DNA of 35,485 bases from Lewinella cohaerens DSM 23179 (GCF_000379805.1 NZ_KB903531.1:183188-218672); one strand, 5' to 3'; positions 18,374 to 26,935 are shown, counted from the stretch's first letter. The notes: a model not told the origin generated them from the sequence alone. Program-made: numbers and translations.

Positions 18374-19805
18374 CGCGAAAAGGCAACAGCCAGTTTTTAT
18401 GCTTTAAAGAAATTTCAACTTGCGCCAGATCAACGGTAGGATCAACAAAAGGTTGACTACCACGGCCGTTAAGCGCCACGTAGCTCTCTACGTATACTTG
18501 CGCTGACTTCAGACCTCTCTCACGATAGGTTTCCGCCAAGTAATGCGCATATTCCAAGATAAAATCTGGCTGAAAAGCCATTTGCTTTTCCTGAAAAGGG
18601 TTGAGGAATTCACTGTTATCTACGTAGAAATGGCGGCCCGATTCCCCGTCTACAACTTTGAATTGGGCATACCCTGCTTTTTCCATCAGCATCACTCTCC
18701 AGGAAAAGCGGAAGCCCTGTTCTGTCCAAAACAGCTCGCCGGGATAGAGCTGATAGCGAAAGGGTATCAGTAGTTGCAGCGCGAAAAAACAGGTGAGGAT
18801 GCCTATCTTAAAGGTAGAGGGAAGCGTGCCGGTTGCATCGCCACTTTGGGTAGATGGTAAAGAGACTTTGGAGCTACTAGAAGAAACAGTCGACAAGGAA
18901 GTCATGTCTTCATAATTAGCACTAGGCACCATTCCCAGCCACTCCCCTAGCCTACTGATTACGCTCAATACTTTTTTGTGAAACTCAGGTCCAAAAAAGA
19001 TCAGCGTACTCACTATCATGATATAAGGAAACATCCCTATGGGAAAGAGGATTCGCGTAAGCAAATGAAAAATCACCACCGCTACAAATGCTAAGCTTCT
19101 GGTAGGGCGATACCACAGCAAAAAAGGGATAAAAAGATCATACAAGGCCCCGGACCAGCTAAAGGCGTAAGCCACCCAGGTTTCCTTTAACAGGCCCCCA
19201 ATCAAGGGAATACTATCTTTGGTAGCCAACCAAATGCTCAGCGGTTTTGCCTCCAAAAGCCAGTCGGAATTAAGCTTTGCCAAACCTGCATAAAAGTAGA
19301 CAATGGTTAGCATGAGCTTAACTGCATCAATCGACCAGCGTGGTACCAACGTCGCTGATTTCCTACGAGCATCCAGAGAAAAATATGCAGCAGCAGGTAG
19401 AAAAAACAACAAAAAACTCATCACACTAACAAAGTAGTAGTGGTTGAGATAGGTCGTTTTGTCCATCAGCTCGATGTAAGTAAACGAACAAAAAAAGACA
19501 GCAATGGCCAGCCGGTAGCGATACCCCAAGGTGATCATCAATGCCGCCAACCCACAAACGACAAAGAGCAGGTAAGTATACCCGCCCAATGGTTTGACCC
19601 AACCAAAGCCGTAAAAAGTAAAATGGAACGATGGCTCCAAATATAACTTTTCAATCCAGCCCAAAGCAGCGAAGCGGATGAGGCTAATCAGCATCAAAAT
19701 GCCAAAGAAGATCCGAAAAACCGCCAGTGGAGCAGCGCTCGTAGTAGATTGAAAATAAGTTGCCAACCTTTTGTTAATCCCCATCGGCATCGACATAATC
19801 AACAT
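18354..19805 (-). CDS. HTTM membrane protein, vitamin K-dependent gamma-carboxylase homologue
   Basis: Up to 483 residues. Four Met codons fall in the first eight, so the exact start is uncertain. Several transmembrane segments lie between about 25 and 275, followed by a non-membrane C-terminal part. Blocks match gamma-glutamyl carboxylase: LNHYYFVSVMSFLLFFLP (120-137), YFYAGLAKLNSDWL (170-183), FPIGMFPYIMIV, and FWTEQGFRFSWRVM. Lys 177 aligns with the catalytic Lys 218 of human carboxylase. A Ser-rich linker (near 305-320) separates the halves. The animal enzyme carboxylates Glu side chains using reduced vitamin K, and Bacteroidota make menaquinone. The bacterial reaction is unknown. It overlaps the imelysin gene by 32 bases and the receptor gene by 20, so it belongs to their operon. 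Confidence 0.85.
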   Translation of the reverse strand: MLIMSMPMGINKRLATYFQSTTSAAPLAVFRIFFGILMLISLIRFAALGWIEKLYLEPSFHFTFYGFGWVKPLGGYTYLLFVVCGLAALMITLGYRYRLAIAVFFCSFTYIELMDKTTYLNHYYFVSVMSFLLFFLPAAAYFSLDARRKSATLVPRWSIDAVKLMLTIVYFYAGLAKLNSDWLLEAKPLSIWLATKDSIPLIGGLLKETWVAYAFSWSGALYDLFIPFLLWYRPTRSLAFVAVVIFHLLTRILFPIGMFPYIMIVSTLIFFGPEFHKKVLSVISRLGEWLGMVPSANYEDMTSLSTVSSSSSKVSLPSTQSGDATGTLPSTFKIGILTCFFALQLLIPFRYQLYPGELFWTEQGFRFSWRVMLMEKAGYAQFKVVDGESGRHFYVDNSEFLNPFQEKQMAFQPDFILEYAHYLAETYRERGLKSAQVYVESYVALNGRGSQPFVDPTVDLAQVEISLKHKNWLLPFRDEIKGL

Positions 19806-20871
19806 TGATATTCAGCTTTTGCAGCATATCAACCTTGAGGTTAATCACATTGATTTGTAGCTGATCATAAGTAGCCAGCATGACAGTATTATCAGCAGCA
19901 ATTTGTTCCGTAAAATCATCGGCCAGCAGCGCGACTTGTACTCGGGTTTGGTCAAACTGTTCATTGATAACTTCCGCTAGTGGCAAGCCATCCTTTTCTG
20001 CGTTCAACTCTGTTAGGTAAGCTGCTAAACTGGGGCCAGTACTGCTTCCATCAAAAGATTTCCCGTTGAAAAAATCCTGTACGGCATCTAAACTGGCCAA
20101 CAACAAGGTCTTAGAGAAATTACGCCGGTAGTAGGCCTCTACGGTATTATCAAGCGGAGCGCCCGAAAAAACACCGGCAGGAATTCCTACTTTGCCTGCA
20201 CGCAAGTGTTTTTCATAGAAGAAAATGTAGTCATTCACAAATCTATCTACGGAGGCGGTAGCAGAGTTGCCATCATTGGCAACAAATTCACCTCTGTAGC
20301 GGTCTGTCCAATCGTTCAATACCGCCTGAGCGAGCGTGTTAATTCTATTCGCAACTGCTTGCAGGTACAAGCGGTAACTCTCATTATCAGCATATAGATT
20401 GACCAATGTTAATTCATCGGTATCTAGGCCATATAGCAAATAATCCAGCGCTGGAAAACCTTGCTGATCATTCGTTGATGGTAACTCCAGGTTGTAGACG
20501 CCACTATTTATATTGGCATCCAAGGCAGCGACATCTACCGGGTAGATGTTGAGATTATTGGTCAGAAGCAATTCTTCTGCTTTACCAATTTCGTACATGG
20601 CTACTTTTTGCCAGTCCAAGTACGCAGTTTCCCAGGCGCTACGCAAGGCTGACAAAGTTGCCAACTCCGGGTTAGCGACAAAATCAGCAACAGCAGCTTG
20701 CAAATCAGTGGTTGATCCTGTAAAAGCCACGTAGCCAGGAATGATTATGTTATCAGCCCAGTGAGTCAGCATCGCTTGCCGATCGAAGTTATCGCTAGGC
20801 TGAGCGTTATCGTCTTCTCCACAAGAGAACGTAGCTATCGTGAGAAGAAAAAGGAAGAATAAATTTTTCAT
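19774..20871 (-). CDS. Imelysin-like (peptidase M75 family) lipoprotein
   Basis: Encodes 365 residues. A lipoprotein signal ends at ATFSC with Cys 17. The rest is almost all helical, as in the two-bundle imelysin fold. Family landmarks include SAWETAYLDWQKVAMYEIG (about 78-96) and QQGFPALDYLLYGLD (136-150). The canonical GxHxxE motif is here G-F-P-A-L-D, so both the His and the Glu are changed. Imelysin and EfeO-like proteins act in the periplasm or at the outer membrane in iron handling. Without the motif, metalloprotease activity is unlikely and a binding role is more plausible. It overlaps the HTTM gene by 32 bases and lies 150 bases after the DUF4856 gene. Confidence 0.85.
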   Translation of the reverse strand: MKNLFFLFLLTIATFSCGEDDNAQPSDNFDRQAMLTHWADNIIIPGYVAFTGSTTDLQAAVADFVANPELATLSALRSAWETAYLDWQKVAMYEIGKAEELLLTNNLNIYPVDVAALDANINSGVYNLELPSTNDQQGFPALDYLLYGLDTDELTLVNLYADNESYRLYLQAVANRINTLAQAVLNDWTDRYRGEFVANDGNSATASVDRFVNDYIFFYEKHLRAGKVGIPAGVFSGAPLDNTVEAYYRRNFSKTLLLASLDAVQDFFNGKSFDGSSTGPSLAAYLTELNAEKDGLPLAEVINEQFDQTRVQVALLADDFTEQIAADNTVMLATYDQLQINVINLKVDMLQKLNINVDYVDADGD

Positions 20872-21006
20872 GGTACTATTTTCAAAAATTTAGCAACCAA
20901 GCTCTGGATGAAATCATTTGGTAATGTAAGTTTAAGACGTAGCTGGACGTTGACACAATCTCATACCTTCGAGGCAGTGGGCATTCAGTAGGTATCTATT
21001 GTGGCC

Positions 21007-21018
21007 GGGCTGAAGCCC
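21007..21018. repeat. Small GGGC...GCCCAGCTT hairpin
   Basis: GGGC-TGAA-GCCC followed by AGCTT, lying right after the DUF4856 stop codon. Related strings occur at 22393-22409 and 30798-30813. There is no T-run in either direction, so it is not an obvious terminator. Confidence 0.35.
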
Positions 21019-21021
21019 AGC

Positions 21022-22233
21022 TTACTCCGCAGCCTCCGCTACTGTAAAACCAAAAGCTGTAGCAATAGCAGTAGAAATGGCGTCAATAGTAGCAGGTGTT
21101 ACGTCCCACAAACCATTGGTTCCGTCCCCCAGCAAGTCGGTCAAGAAAGCTTGTACTTCTGAGTTATCAAAATACGGTGCTTGAGCATCTCCACGGCGGG
21201 AAAACTGCAAGCTATAGATAAATCCGTAAGCTTCAGACAAGTCATGAAACACACCGCCGTAAGCAATAGGTGTGGTTTCTAAAGCTTTTTTGCCTTGTTG
21301 CAAATAATAGACTCCACGAACCGCAATTACTTTAGAGACCTGATCCCGAATGATAGCAGCTTGCTCATCACGAAGCTTATAATCTCCGGCGACGATGGCC
21401 GCTCTGCCCAGCTTGAAAGCTTCAAAAATAGCATCATCGATGGTCATAAAATCAGGGTCACTCGCAACACGACCTACATATTCGTTAAGGAAGTTATCAT
21501 CATCACCAATCGTTAAGTTGGGCTCTGCAGGGTTAGCCGAAAGACCGTAGAGGTAGCCGTAGGCTTCATCCCACTTGTGTTCCATATTGGTATAGCTTTC
21601 TGCTTCAACCGTCGTTCCGTTATCATTTTCGGTACGGTTACTTGCTTCATCTAACACCGCAGTACTGAGGTAGTTGTTGAGCATCTGGTCCATCATTAAA
21701 GCACCAATAAGGCTTTTGTTGACCATTTGATTGTACTCTAAACCTTGTGCATTAACGTAACGAACACTGTTACCATCGGCAATTTGCCCAGGTGTACCTG
21801 CCGTGGCAAGTTGTTGATTGGCAGGAAATACTTCGTTGACCTGTGCATCCAACCATGTAGAAAAATCGGCTTTAATGGCTGCTGCATCAACTGTGTTGGT
21901 AGAAAAATAATCAACCGATGCAGCTACTTTAGATTGAATACTCTTGGTTGAAGCATTGAGGTCTGCATTGGCAAAGGGATCAACACCGTCTGGGTTTGCA
22001 TACATATCCTGCAACTGTTGAGCTGTAAAGGAGAAGTCCTTCATTGCTGCAATCAGCTCCTCTCCCATCAGGATGCGGGTAGTCTGGCCAGAAAAACTAA
22101 CGGAAGATTCATTATTCCGAGAAAATTCGTAAGTATCAGGTACGTCTATTGAGGGGCCTTGATCGTCGTCGTCACAGGCAAAAAAAGTGGTAACACTTAG
22201 CAAAGAAAGCAGGGTGATTAAACGGATATTCAT
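21022..22233 (-). CDS. DUF4856 lipoprotein
   Basis: Encodes 403 residues from ATG 22233. The frame opens at 22302, but the lipoprotein signal (MNIRLITLLSLLSVTTFFAC, Cys 20) and the promoter at 22272-22303 show the shorter start is right. An acidic stretch (DDDDQ) follows the lipidation Cys. The rest is mainly helical and matches DUF4856, with MVNKSLIGALMMDQMLNNYL, KWDEAYGYLYGL and YGGVFHDLSEAYGFIYSL as landmarks. From memory of Bacteroidota genomes, DUF4856 genes often sit beside imelysin and HTTM genes. It is the first gene of this operon. It may bind a metal or its carrier at the outer membrane. No function is established. Confidence 0.8.
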   Translation of the reverse strand: MNIRLITLLSLLSVTTFFACDDDDQGPSIDVPDTYEFSRNNESSVSFSGQTTRILMGEELIAAMKDFSFTAQQLQDMYANPDGVDPFANADLNASTKSIQSKVAASVDYFSTNTVDAAAIKADFSTWLDAQVNEVFPANQQLATAGTPGQIADGNSVRYVNAQGLEYNQMVNKSLIGALMMDQMLNNYLSTAVLDEASNRTENDNGTTVEAESYTNMEHKWDEAYGYLYGLSANPAEPNLTIGDDDNFLNEYVGRVASDPDFMTIDDAIFEAFKLGRAAIVAGDYKLRDEQAAIIRDQVSKVIAVRGVYYLQQGKKALETTPIAYGGVFHDLSEAYGFIYSLQFSRRGDAQAPYFDNSEVQAFLTDLLGDGTNGLWDVTPATIDAISTAIATAFGFTVAEAAE

Positions 22234-22271
22234 TTGGTTGTTTTTATTTAAACTAAATCTAAATAATAACC

Positions 22272-22303
22272 CAAATGTAGAACGCCCCAATTCCCCAGAC
22301 AAA
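22272..22303 (-). promoter_or_regulatory. Promoter of the DUF4856-imelysin-HTTM-TonB operon
   Basis: Read on the minus strand: TTTG (22303-22300), 20 bases, then TACATTTG (22279-22272). This is a full TTTG-N20-TAnnTTTG match, about 38 bases before the DUF4856 ATG. Confidence 0.7.
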
Positions 22304-22340
22304 TTCTACTCCTCCCAAAAAGCAACAATCCCTAATATAT

Positions 22341-22355
22341 ACCTAACGGTTAGGT
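22341..22355. promoter_or_regulatory. 15-bp palindrome upstream of the operon promoter
   Basis: ACCTAAC-G-GTTAGGT, perfect 7-bp arms around one base. It lies 37 bases upstream of the -33 element of the DUF4856 promoter. It could be an operator for a dimeric regulator. No known consensus was recognised (it does not resemble a Fur box). Confidence 0.35.
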
Positions 22356-22425
22356 AGGCCACATAGCTGAAGGCTTTGGTTTGGTCACTCCTTGGGCAAA
22401 GCCCAGCTTGCGGTTCTTACCCTGT

Positions 22426-23979
22426 TTACGATTTTTCCTCGCGCACCACAAATTTCCGGCGAATAACCTCCTGCACAGGTACCCCCTCTATTTTACTTTC
22501 CAACCACGAGATAATATCCAAGTAAAGGAACGGGCGGCGCACAAATGGTTTGCCTTCCAATTTGGAGAGTGTTTCTTTGAGGCGAACAAACTCCACTTGC
22601 AGCTCATCTGTCCTGATACGGGGAGTCTTACGTATAAAGTAGAAGATTTCTTTTTGAACCTCGTTCAGTTCTTCCTGCTTAGCCAGGAAGCGGTAGACGG
22701 ATTTCACTTGGTACTCTACCAACTGGCGATTACCTAATTCAAAATGGGCGATAAGATTAAGAATACGCGCAAAACTCTGAATGTCTTCCCGATAATCAGG
22801 ATTTTTTTGGTTAATAATCAGATTGAGGTAATCAATGGCTTTACTGTTATTTCCACTACCAAAATAAAGACAAGCTATACGGTAGTAAAAGACCAATACC
22901 CGGCGGTTATCCCAATAATAGGTTTCCTCCTCTATGATTTTCATGAGTGGCTCCACCAGCACAATTCCCTCGGTAAAAGTACCTTGTAAAAAGTGGAATT
23001 TTATTTGATGAATATACCAGAACAAGTAATAGAGGCCTTCTATATTCTTGTTCTTGCTCATATCATACTGGTCAGGAAAGGCCTCCAATATTTGCATGAC
23101 TTCACAAAAGCGTTGGTATTGCAAGGTATTAAAGAGTGCATTCAATAACTTATGTAGCCCTTTTAAATACTCGGCGGGGTGGAGTCGGATCGAATTCGGA
23201 GAGTTGTCAAACAAGGCTAGCCAACGCTCACTGTAACGGAAACACTGCGGAAAATCCTGGCGCATATGGTGATACCAATAATGGGCTTTGCTATGATAAA
23301 CTTTGCTCCAGAAATCCAATTGGTGATAATCAACATCAGGAAGTTGTTCTTCAAAAGTTGCGCGTGCAAAATCATACTCTTTCTGATTGCGCACGTATCC
23401 CACCTTTAGGTAAAGCGCATACATTTGCAAGCTCAAGTTGGAAAATTGATTCGTACGATGTAAAAGCTCGGTAAGCTCTGCCGACTCATGGCTCAAAGCA
23501 TCTGCCCGTCCTTCCATGCTCCCCGTAACATACTGGCCTTCAATTCGTTTCTCAAATTCTAAAATTTCCAGGGTTAGCGTATCAAACTTAGCTAGGCGCG
23601 CTTTTTGTTTTGCCTTATCCAGGATATCAAGTGCTTGCTGGTACAAGCCTTTATTATAGAGCACCCGAGCATAATCAATAGCCTCTCTAATCTCAATATC
23701 TTCATTGTAATTTTTGCTCAGTAATCGAAGACTAGTAAGTAATTGCTTATACAGGTGTGCTTTGAGATTACTCAATTGAGTCTTCTTAATATCCGGTATT
23801 TTCTTTAGTAACGTAGGCTCATCGTACTCCTGGTGTTTATCCAAGTGATCGAAGAGCTGAAGAAAGAGAATATCATTAGAAGACTGGTTTCGTTTAACGA
23901 ATAAACGAAAGTGTCGCTTTTCTGCTCTAGTTAGCGAAAGAATCAGTTGGAGTAAATCATCTGTTTTCTGCTTTGGCAT
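22426..23979 (-). CDS. Helical-repeat (TPR-like) protein of unknown function
   Basis: Encodes 517 residues with no signal peptide or membrane segment, so it is probably cytoplasmic. It is nearly all helical and rich in Leu, Tyr and Phe. TPR-like helix pairs include YARVLYNKGLYQQALDILDKA (about 99-119) and IACLYFGSGNNSKAIDYLNL. The N-terminus (LTRAEKRHFRLFVKR) and the segment KKTQLSNLKAHLYKQLLTSL are features I associate with a Bacteroidota-specific family of unknown role. The C-terminal part is basic (VQEVIRRKFVV). It is divergent from leuA; nothing ties it to leucine synthesis beyond the shared upstream region. It is probably a scaffold or protein-interaction protein. Confidence 0.75.
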   Translation of the reverse strand: MPKQKTDDLLQLILSLTRAEKRHFRLFVKRNQSSNDILFLQLFDHLDKHQEYDEPTLLKKIPDIKKTQLSNLKAHLYKQLLTSLRLLSKNYNEDIEIREAIDYARVLYNKGLYQQALDILDKAKQKARLAKFDTLTLEILEFEKRIEGQYVTGSMEGRADALSHESAELTELLHRTNQFSNLSLQMYALYLKVGYVRNQKEYDFARATFEEQLPDVDYHQLDFWSKVYHSKAHYWYHHMRQDFPQCFRYSERWLALFDNSPNSIRLHPAEYLKGLHKLLNALFNTLQYQRFCEVMQILEAFPDQYDMSKNKNIEGLYYLFWYIHQIKFHFLQGTFTEGIVLVEPLMKIIEEETYYWDNRRVLVFYYRIACLYFGSGNNSKAIDYLNLIINQKNPDYREDIQSFARILNLIAHFELGNRQLVEYQVKSVYRFLAKQEELNEVQKEIFYFIRKTPRIRTDELQVEFVRLKETLSKLEGKPFVRRPFLYLDIISWLESKIEGVPVQEVIRRKFVVREEKS

Positions 23980-24092
23980 TGTAATTTCACCTTTACTAAA
24001 ACCCTAATAGACAATGTCTTAAATCAAAATCAAGTCCAATAGCATCTTGTACTACTTAACTATTTTAACTACCGAAGATAGCCATATCCAAA

Positions 24093-24100
24093 TATCTTTG
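24093..24100 (+). promoter_or_regulatory. -7 promoter box of the leucine operon (TATCTTTG)
   Basis: Exact TAnnTTTG match about 40 bases before the leuA ATG. No TTG stands at the usual -33 spacing. No leader peptide or attenuator is evident in the short leader. Confidence 0.5.
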
Positions 24101-24115
24101 AATTATACAAACATA

Positions 24116-24147
24116 CAAACTTAGAATTATTTCTATTCCTATGGCAA
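24116..24147 (-). promoter_or_regulatory. Promoter of the TPR-like gene, overlapping leuA start
   Basis: Minus strand: TTG (24147-24145), 21 bases, TAAGTTTG (24123-24116). The -33 part lies inside the first codons of leuA, so the two divergent promoters overlap. The leader to ATG 23979 would be about 130 bases. Confidence 0.45.
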
Positions 24148-25301
24148 CAGAGCATATTTTTATCTTCGACACCACCTTGCGCGATGGCGAGCAAGTTCCG
24201 GGCTGTAAATTGGCCACTCCGCAAAAAATAGAAATTGCGCTACAGCTGGAAGCCCTAGGGGTAGATATCATCGAAGCCGGCTTCCCGATTTCAAGCCCTG
24301 GAGATTTCAACTCCGTGGTTGAAATCAGTAAAGTAATTAAAAATGCCAGTATCTGCGCACTATCCAGAGCAGTAGACGCCGACATCAAGCGAGCTGCCGA
24401 AGCTTTGGTTTATGCCAAGCATCCGCGCATTCATACGGGTATTGGTACTTCACAATCACATATCCAGCATAAGCTGCGTTCTACCCAGGACAAGATCCTG
24501 GAACGGGCGATCCATGCTGTAAAATACGCAAAGACATTTGTAGAAGACATAGAATTCTACGCCGAAGATGCGGGGCGTACCGATAACGAATACCTTGCAC
24601 GAGTTTGTGAAGCTGTCATCAAAGCAGGTGCTACTGTACTGAACATTCCTGATACGACAGGCTACTGTCTTCCCGAAGAATACGGTGCAAAAATTGCTTT
24701 CCTTAGAGATAATGTCAAAGGCATCGAAAACGTCGTATTGTCTACCCACTGCCATAATGACCTTGGCTTAGCAACAGCTAACTCCATTGCAGGTATCCAA
24801 CATGGTGCTCGGCAAATCGAATGTACGATCAACGGTGTAGGTGAAAGAGCTGGCAATACCTCTTTGGAAGAGGTAGTTATGATTATGCGTCAGCACCCTT
24901 ACCTGAACCTGGACTCGAAGGTCAATTCTAAACTACTCAACCAAACCAGTCGCTTGGTTAGTGAAAGTATGGGTATGCCTGTACAACCTAACAAAGCCAT
25001 TGTAGGAGCCAATGCTTTTGCTCACTCTAGCGGTATTCACCAAGATGGTGTCATCAAGCGCCGGGATACTTACGAAATCATTGACCCCAAAGAAGTAGGT
25101 GTCGATACCAGCAAAATTGTACTCACCGCCCGTAGTGGCCGTGCAGCTTTGGCCTATCGTTTTAAAAACATCGGCCACGACCTGAGCAAAGTAGAATTGG
25201 ATACTGCTTACGCTCAATTTGTACAAGTTGCTGATGTTAAGAAAGAAGTCAATGATGAGGATTTGGAAGCAATCCTTAAGAACGAGCAGATAACAGCATA
25301 G
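24141..25301 (+). CDS. leuA: 2-isopropylmalate synthase, short form
   Basis: Encodes 386 residues. It condenses acetyl-CoA with 2-oxoisovalerate, the first committed step of leucine synthesis. [15 protein letters not shown] (residues 10-24) is the family signature with the metal-binding Asp. [15 protein letters not shown] (about 197-211) supplies the HxH metal ligands. [17 protein letters not shown] is the second conserved block. The usual C-terminal allosteric domain of about 120 residues, which binds leucine, is missing. The protein ends soon after the linker helices ([20 protein letters not shown]). Leucine feedback must work differently or be absent. A homocitrate-type activity is unlikely given leuC, leuD and leuB directly downstream. 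Confidence 0.95.
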   Translation: MATEHIFIFDTTLRDGEQVPGCKLATPQKIEIALQLEALGVDIIEAGFPISSPGDFNSVVEISKVIKNASICALSRAVDADIKRAAEALVYAKHPRIHTGIGTSQSHIQHKLRSTQDKILERAIHAVKYAKTFVEDIEFYAEDAGRTDNEYLARVCEAVIKAGATVLNIPDTTGYCLPEEYGAKIAFLRDNVKGIENVVLSTHCHNDLGLATANSIAGIQHGARQIECTINGVGERAGNTSLEEVVMIMRQHPYLNLDSKVNSKLLNQTSRLVSESMGMPVQPNKAIVGANAFAHSSGIHQDGVIKRRDTYEIIDPKEVGVDTSKIVLTARSGRAALAYRFKNIGHDLSKVELDTAYAQFVQVADVKKEVNDEDLEAILKNEQITA

Positions 25302-25356
25302 TACTGCCCATAGGACATTGAGTCCTCTATTCATTAAAAAAACCTAACCAATAATA

Positions 25357-26763
25357 ATGGCTAAGACTTTGTTTGACAAAATCTGGGATCGCCACGTAGT
25401 GAAAACCATCGAAGGAGATCAACAAATTTTGTACATCGATCGCCACTTTATCCACGAAGTCACCAGTCCGCAAGCATTTGCTGGCCTTCGTGAGCGTGGA
25501 TTGCCGGTATTTCGCCCAGCACAAACCATTGCTACGGCTGATCACAACGTACCTACTATCAACCAACATTTACCTATTGAGGAGCCGCTTTCGCGGAAAC
25601 AGGTTGATGCTCTTACGCAAAACTGTGCCGAATTCGGCGTCAATCTTTACGGATTGGGCCATAAATACCAAGGTATTGTCCATGTTATTGGCCCTGAGCT
25701 GGGTATTACTCAGCCCGGCATGACCATTGTCTGCGGAGACAGCCATACCAGTACCCACGGTGCTTTTGGTGGTATTGCTTTCGGAATTGGAACCAGCCAG
25801 GTAGAGCAAGTGATGGCTACCCAGTGCGTTTTGCAGCGCAAACCTCAGAAGATGCGCATCTCGGTTGATGGAGAATTGGCACCCGGGGTTGTCGCCAAAG
25901 ACATCATCCTTTATATTATTGCTCAACTGGGTGTAGGTGGCGGCACCGGCTACTTTGTAGAGTATGCGGGTTCTGCTATTCGCGACCTCAGTATGGAAGG
26001 CCGGATGACCATTTGCAATATGAGTATTGAAATGGGTGCTCGCGGAGGATTGATTGCGCCGGATGAGACCACTTTTGATTATGTAAAAGGCCGTGAATTT
26101 GCCCCCAAGGGTGCAGATTGGGACAAGCAACTTGCCTATTGGCAGTCCCTCCCTACTGACGCGGAAGCTACCTTTGATAAAGAATACAATTTCCGAGCCG
26201 AAGATATCCAGCCCATGGTCACCTACGGCACCAACCCTGGCATGGGGATGGGAGTAGCGGCACAGATTCCAAAGCAAGCTAAAGCCGGAGAAAGTGAAGC
26301 CACCTTTAAGAAATCTCTGGCCTACATGGATGTCCAGCCCGGTCAGTCGCTATTGGGCCAACGCATTGATTATGTCTTTATCGGTTCCTGTACCAATTCT
26401 CGCATGGAGGACTTGCGGATGGCTGCTGCCTTAATTGAAGGGCAAAAAGTCGCTTCCCATGTAAAAGCTATGATCGTACCCGGTTCTCAGCAAATAGCGT
26501 TACAGGCGCAGGCTGAAGGCTTAGACAAAGTGTTTATCGCTGCTGGTTTTGAGTTTCGTCAAGCCGGCTGCTCTGCATGTCTTGGCATGAACGAAGACAA
26601 GGTACCCGCAGGCATGTACTGCGTATCTACCAGTAATCGCAACTTCGAAGGACGGCAAGGGCCTGGAGCACGTACTATCTTGGCAAGCCCACTGACTGCT
26701 GCCGCAGCCGCCATTGCCGGTGAGATTGTGGATGTGAGTAAGCAGGTGGGCGTATTGGCCTGA
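25357..26763 (+). CDS. leuC: 3-isopropylmalate dehydratase large subunit
   Basis: Encodes 468 residues, the normal length. With LeuD it isomerises 2-isopropylmalate to 3-isopropylmalate using a 4Fe-4S cluster. The three cluster ligands are visible: Cys 345 in [11 protein letters not shown] and Cys 405 and Cys 408 in [29 protein letters not shown] and [19 protein letters not shown] are further family blocks. It starts 55 bases after leuA. The 172-base gap after it, before leuD, holds two hairpins and a direct repeat. No oddity is seen in the protein. Confidence 0.97.
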   Translation: MAKTLFDKIWDRHVVKTIEGDQQILYIDRHFIHEVTSPQAFAGLRERGLPVFRPAQTIATADHNVPTINQHLPIEEPLSRKQVDALTQNCAEFGVNLYGLGHKYQGIVHVIGPELGITQPGMTIVCGDSHTSTHGAFGGIAFGIGTSQVEQVMATQCVLQRKPQKMRISVDGELAPGVVAKDIILYIIAQLGVGGGTGYFVEYAGSAIRDLSMEGRMTICNMSIEMGARGGLIAPDETTFDYVKGREFAPKGADWDKQLAYWQSLPTDAEATFDKEYNFRAEDIQPMVTYGTNPGMGMGVAAQIPKQAKAGESEATFKKSLAYMDVQPGQSLLGQRIDYVFIGSCTNSRMEDLRMAAALIEGQKVASHVKAMIVPGSQQIALQAQAEGLDKVFIAAGFEFRQAGCSACLGMNEDKVPAGMYCVSTSNRNFEGRQGPGARTILASPLTAAAAAIAGEIVDVSKQVGVLA

Positions 26764-26770
26764 TGCTTTA

Positions 26771-26820
26771 TTTGAACCACCTTATTTGAACCATATAAGA
26801 GATTATAAGGGGATTATAAG
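26771..26820. repeat. AT-rich direct repeat copy in the leuC-leuD gap
   Basis: Contains TTTGAACCA twice (26771 and 26785), the second followed by TATAAGAGATTATAAGGGG. It is closely similar to copies at 28734-28771 and 28860-28895 after leuB. Confidence 0.6.
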
Positions 26821-26830
26821 AAGGGGTGCT

Positions 26831-26851
26831 GGCGTAGGTACAACCTACGCC
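26831..26851. repeat. 9-bp hairpin in the leuC-leuD gap
   Basis: GGCGTAGGT-ACA-ACCTACGCC, a perfect stem with a 3-base loop. It has no T-run and lies 27 bases before the larger hairpin. Confidence 0.65.
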
Positions 26852-26877
26852 GAACGGACATTTAAGATTAAATCATG

Positions 26878-26916
26878 ATTCTGGTAGGTTTTGACAAAGT
26901 CAAAACCTACCAGAAT
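26878..26916. repeat. 18-bp perfect hairpin in the leuC-leuD gap
   Basis: ATTCTGGTAGGTTTTGAC (26878-26895) and its exact reverse complement (26899-26916) around an AAA loop. It ends 19 bases before the leuD ATG. It may be a REP-like mobile repeat, an mRNA-stability element, or a site that lowers leuDB expression. Confidence 0.75.
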
Positions 26917-26935
26917 TCAATATAAAAATTGCTTT

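Noticed and set aside
25570-26277. 235-codon frame opposite leuC
   Set aside because: Antisense shadow of a highly conserved enzyme gene.
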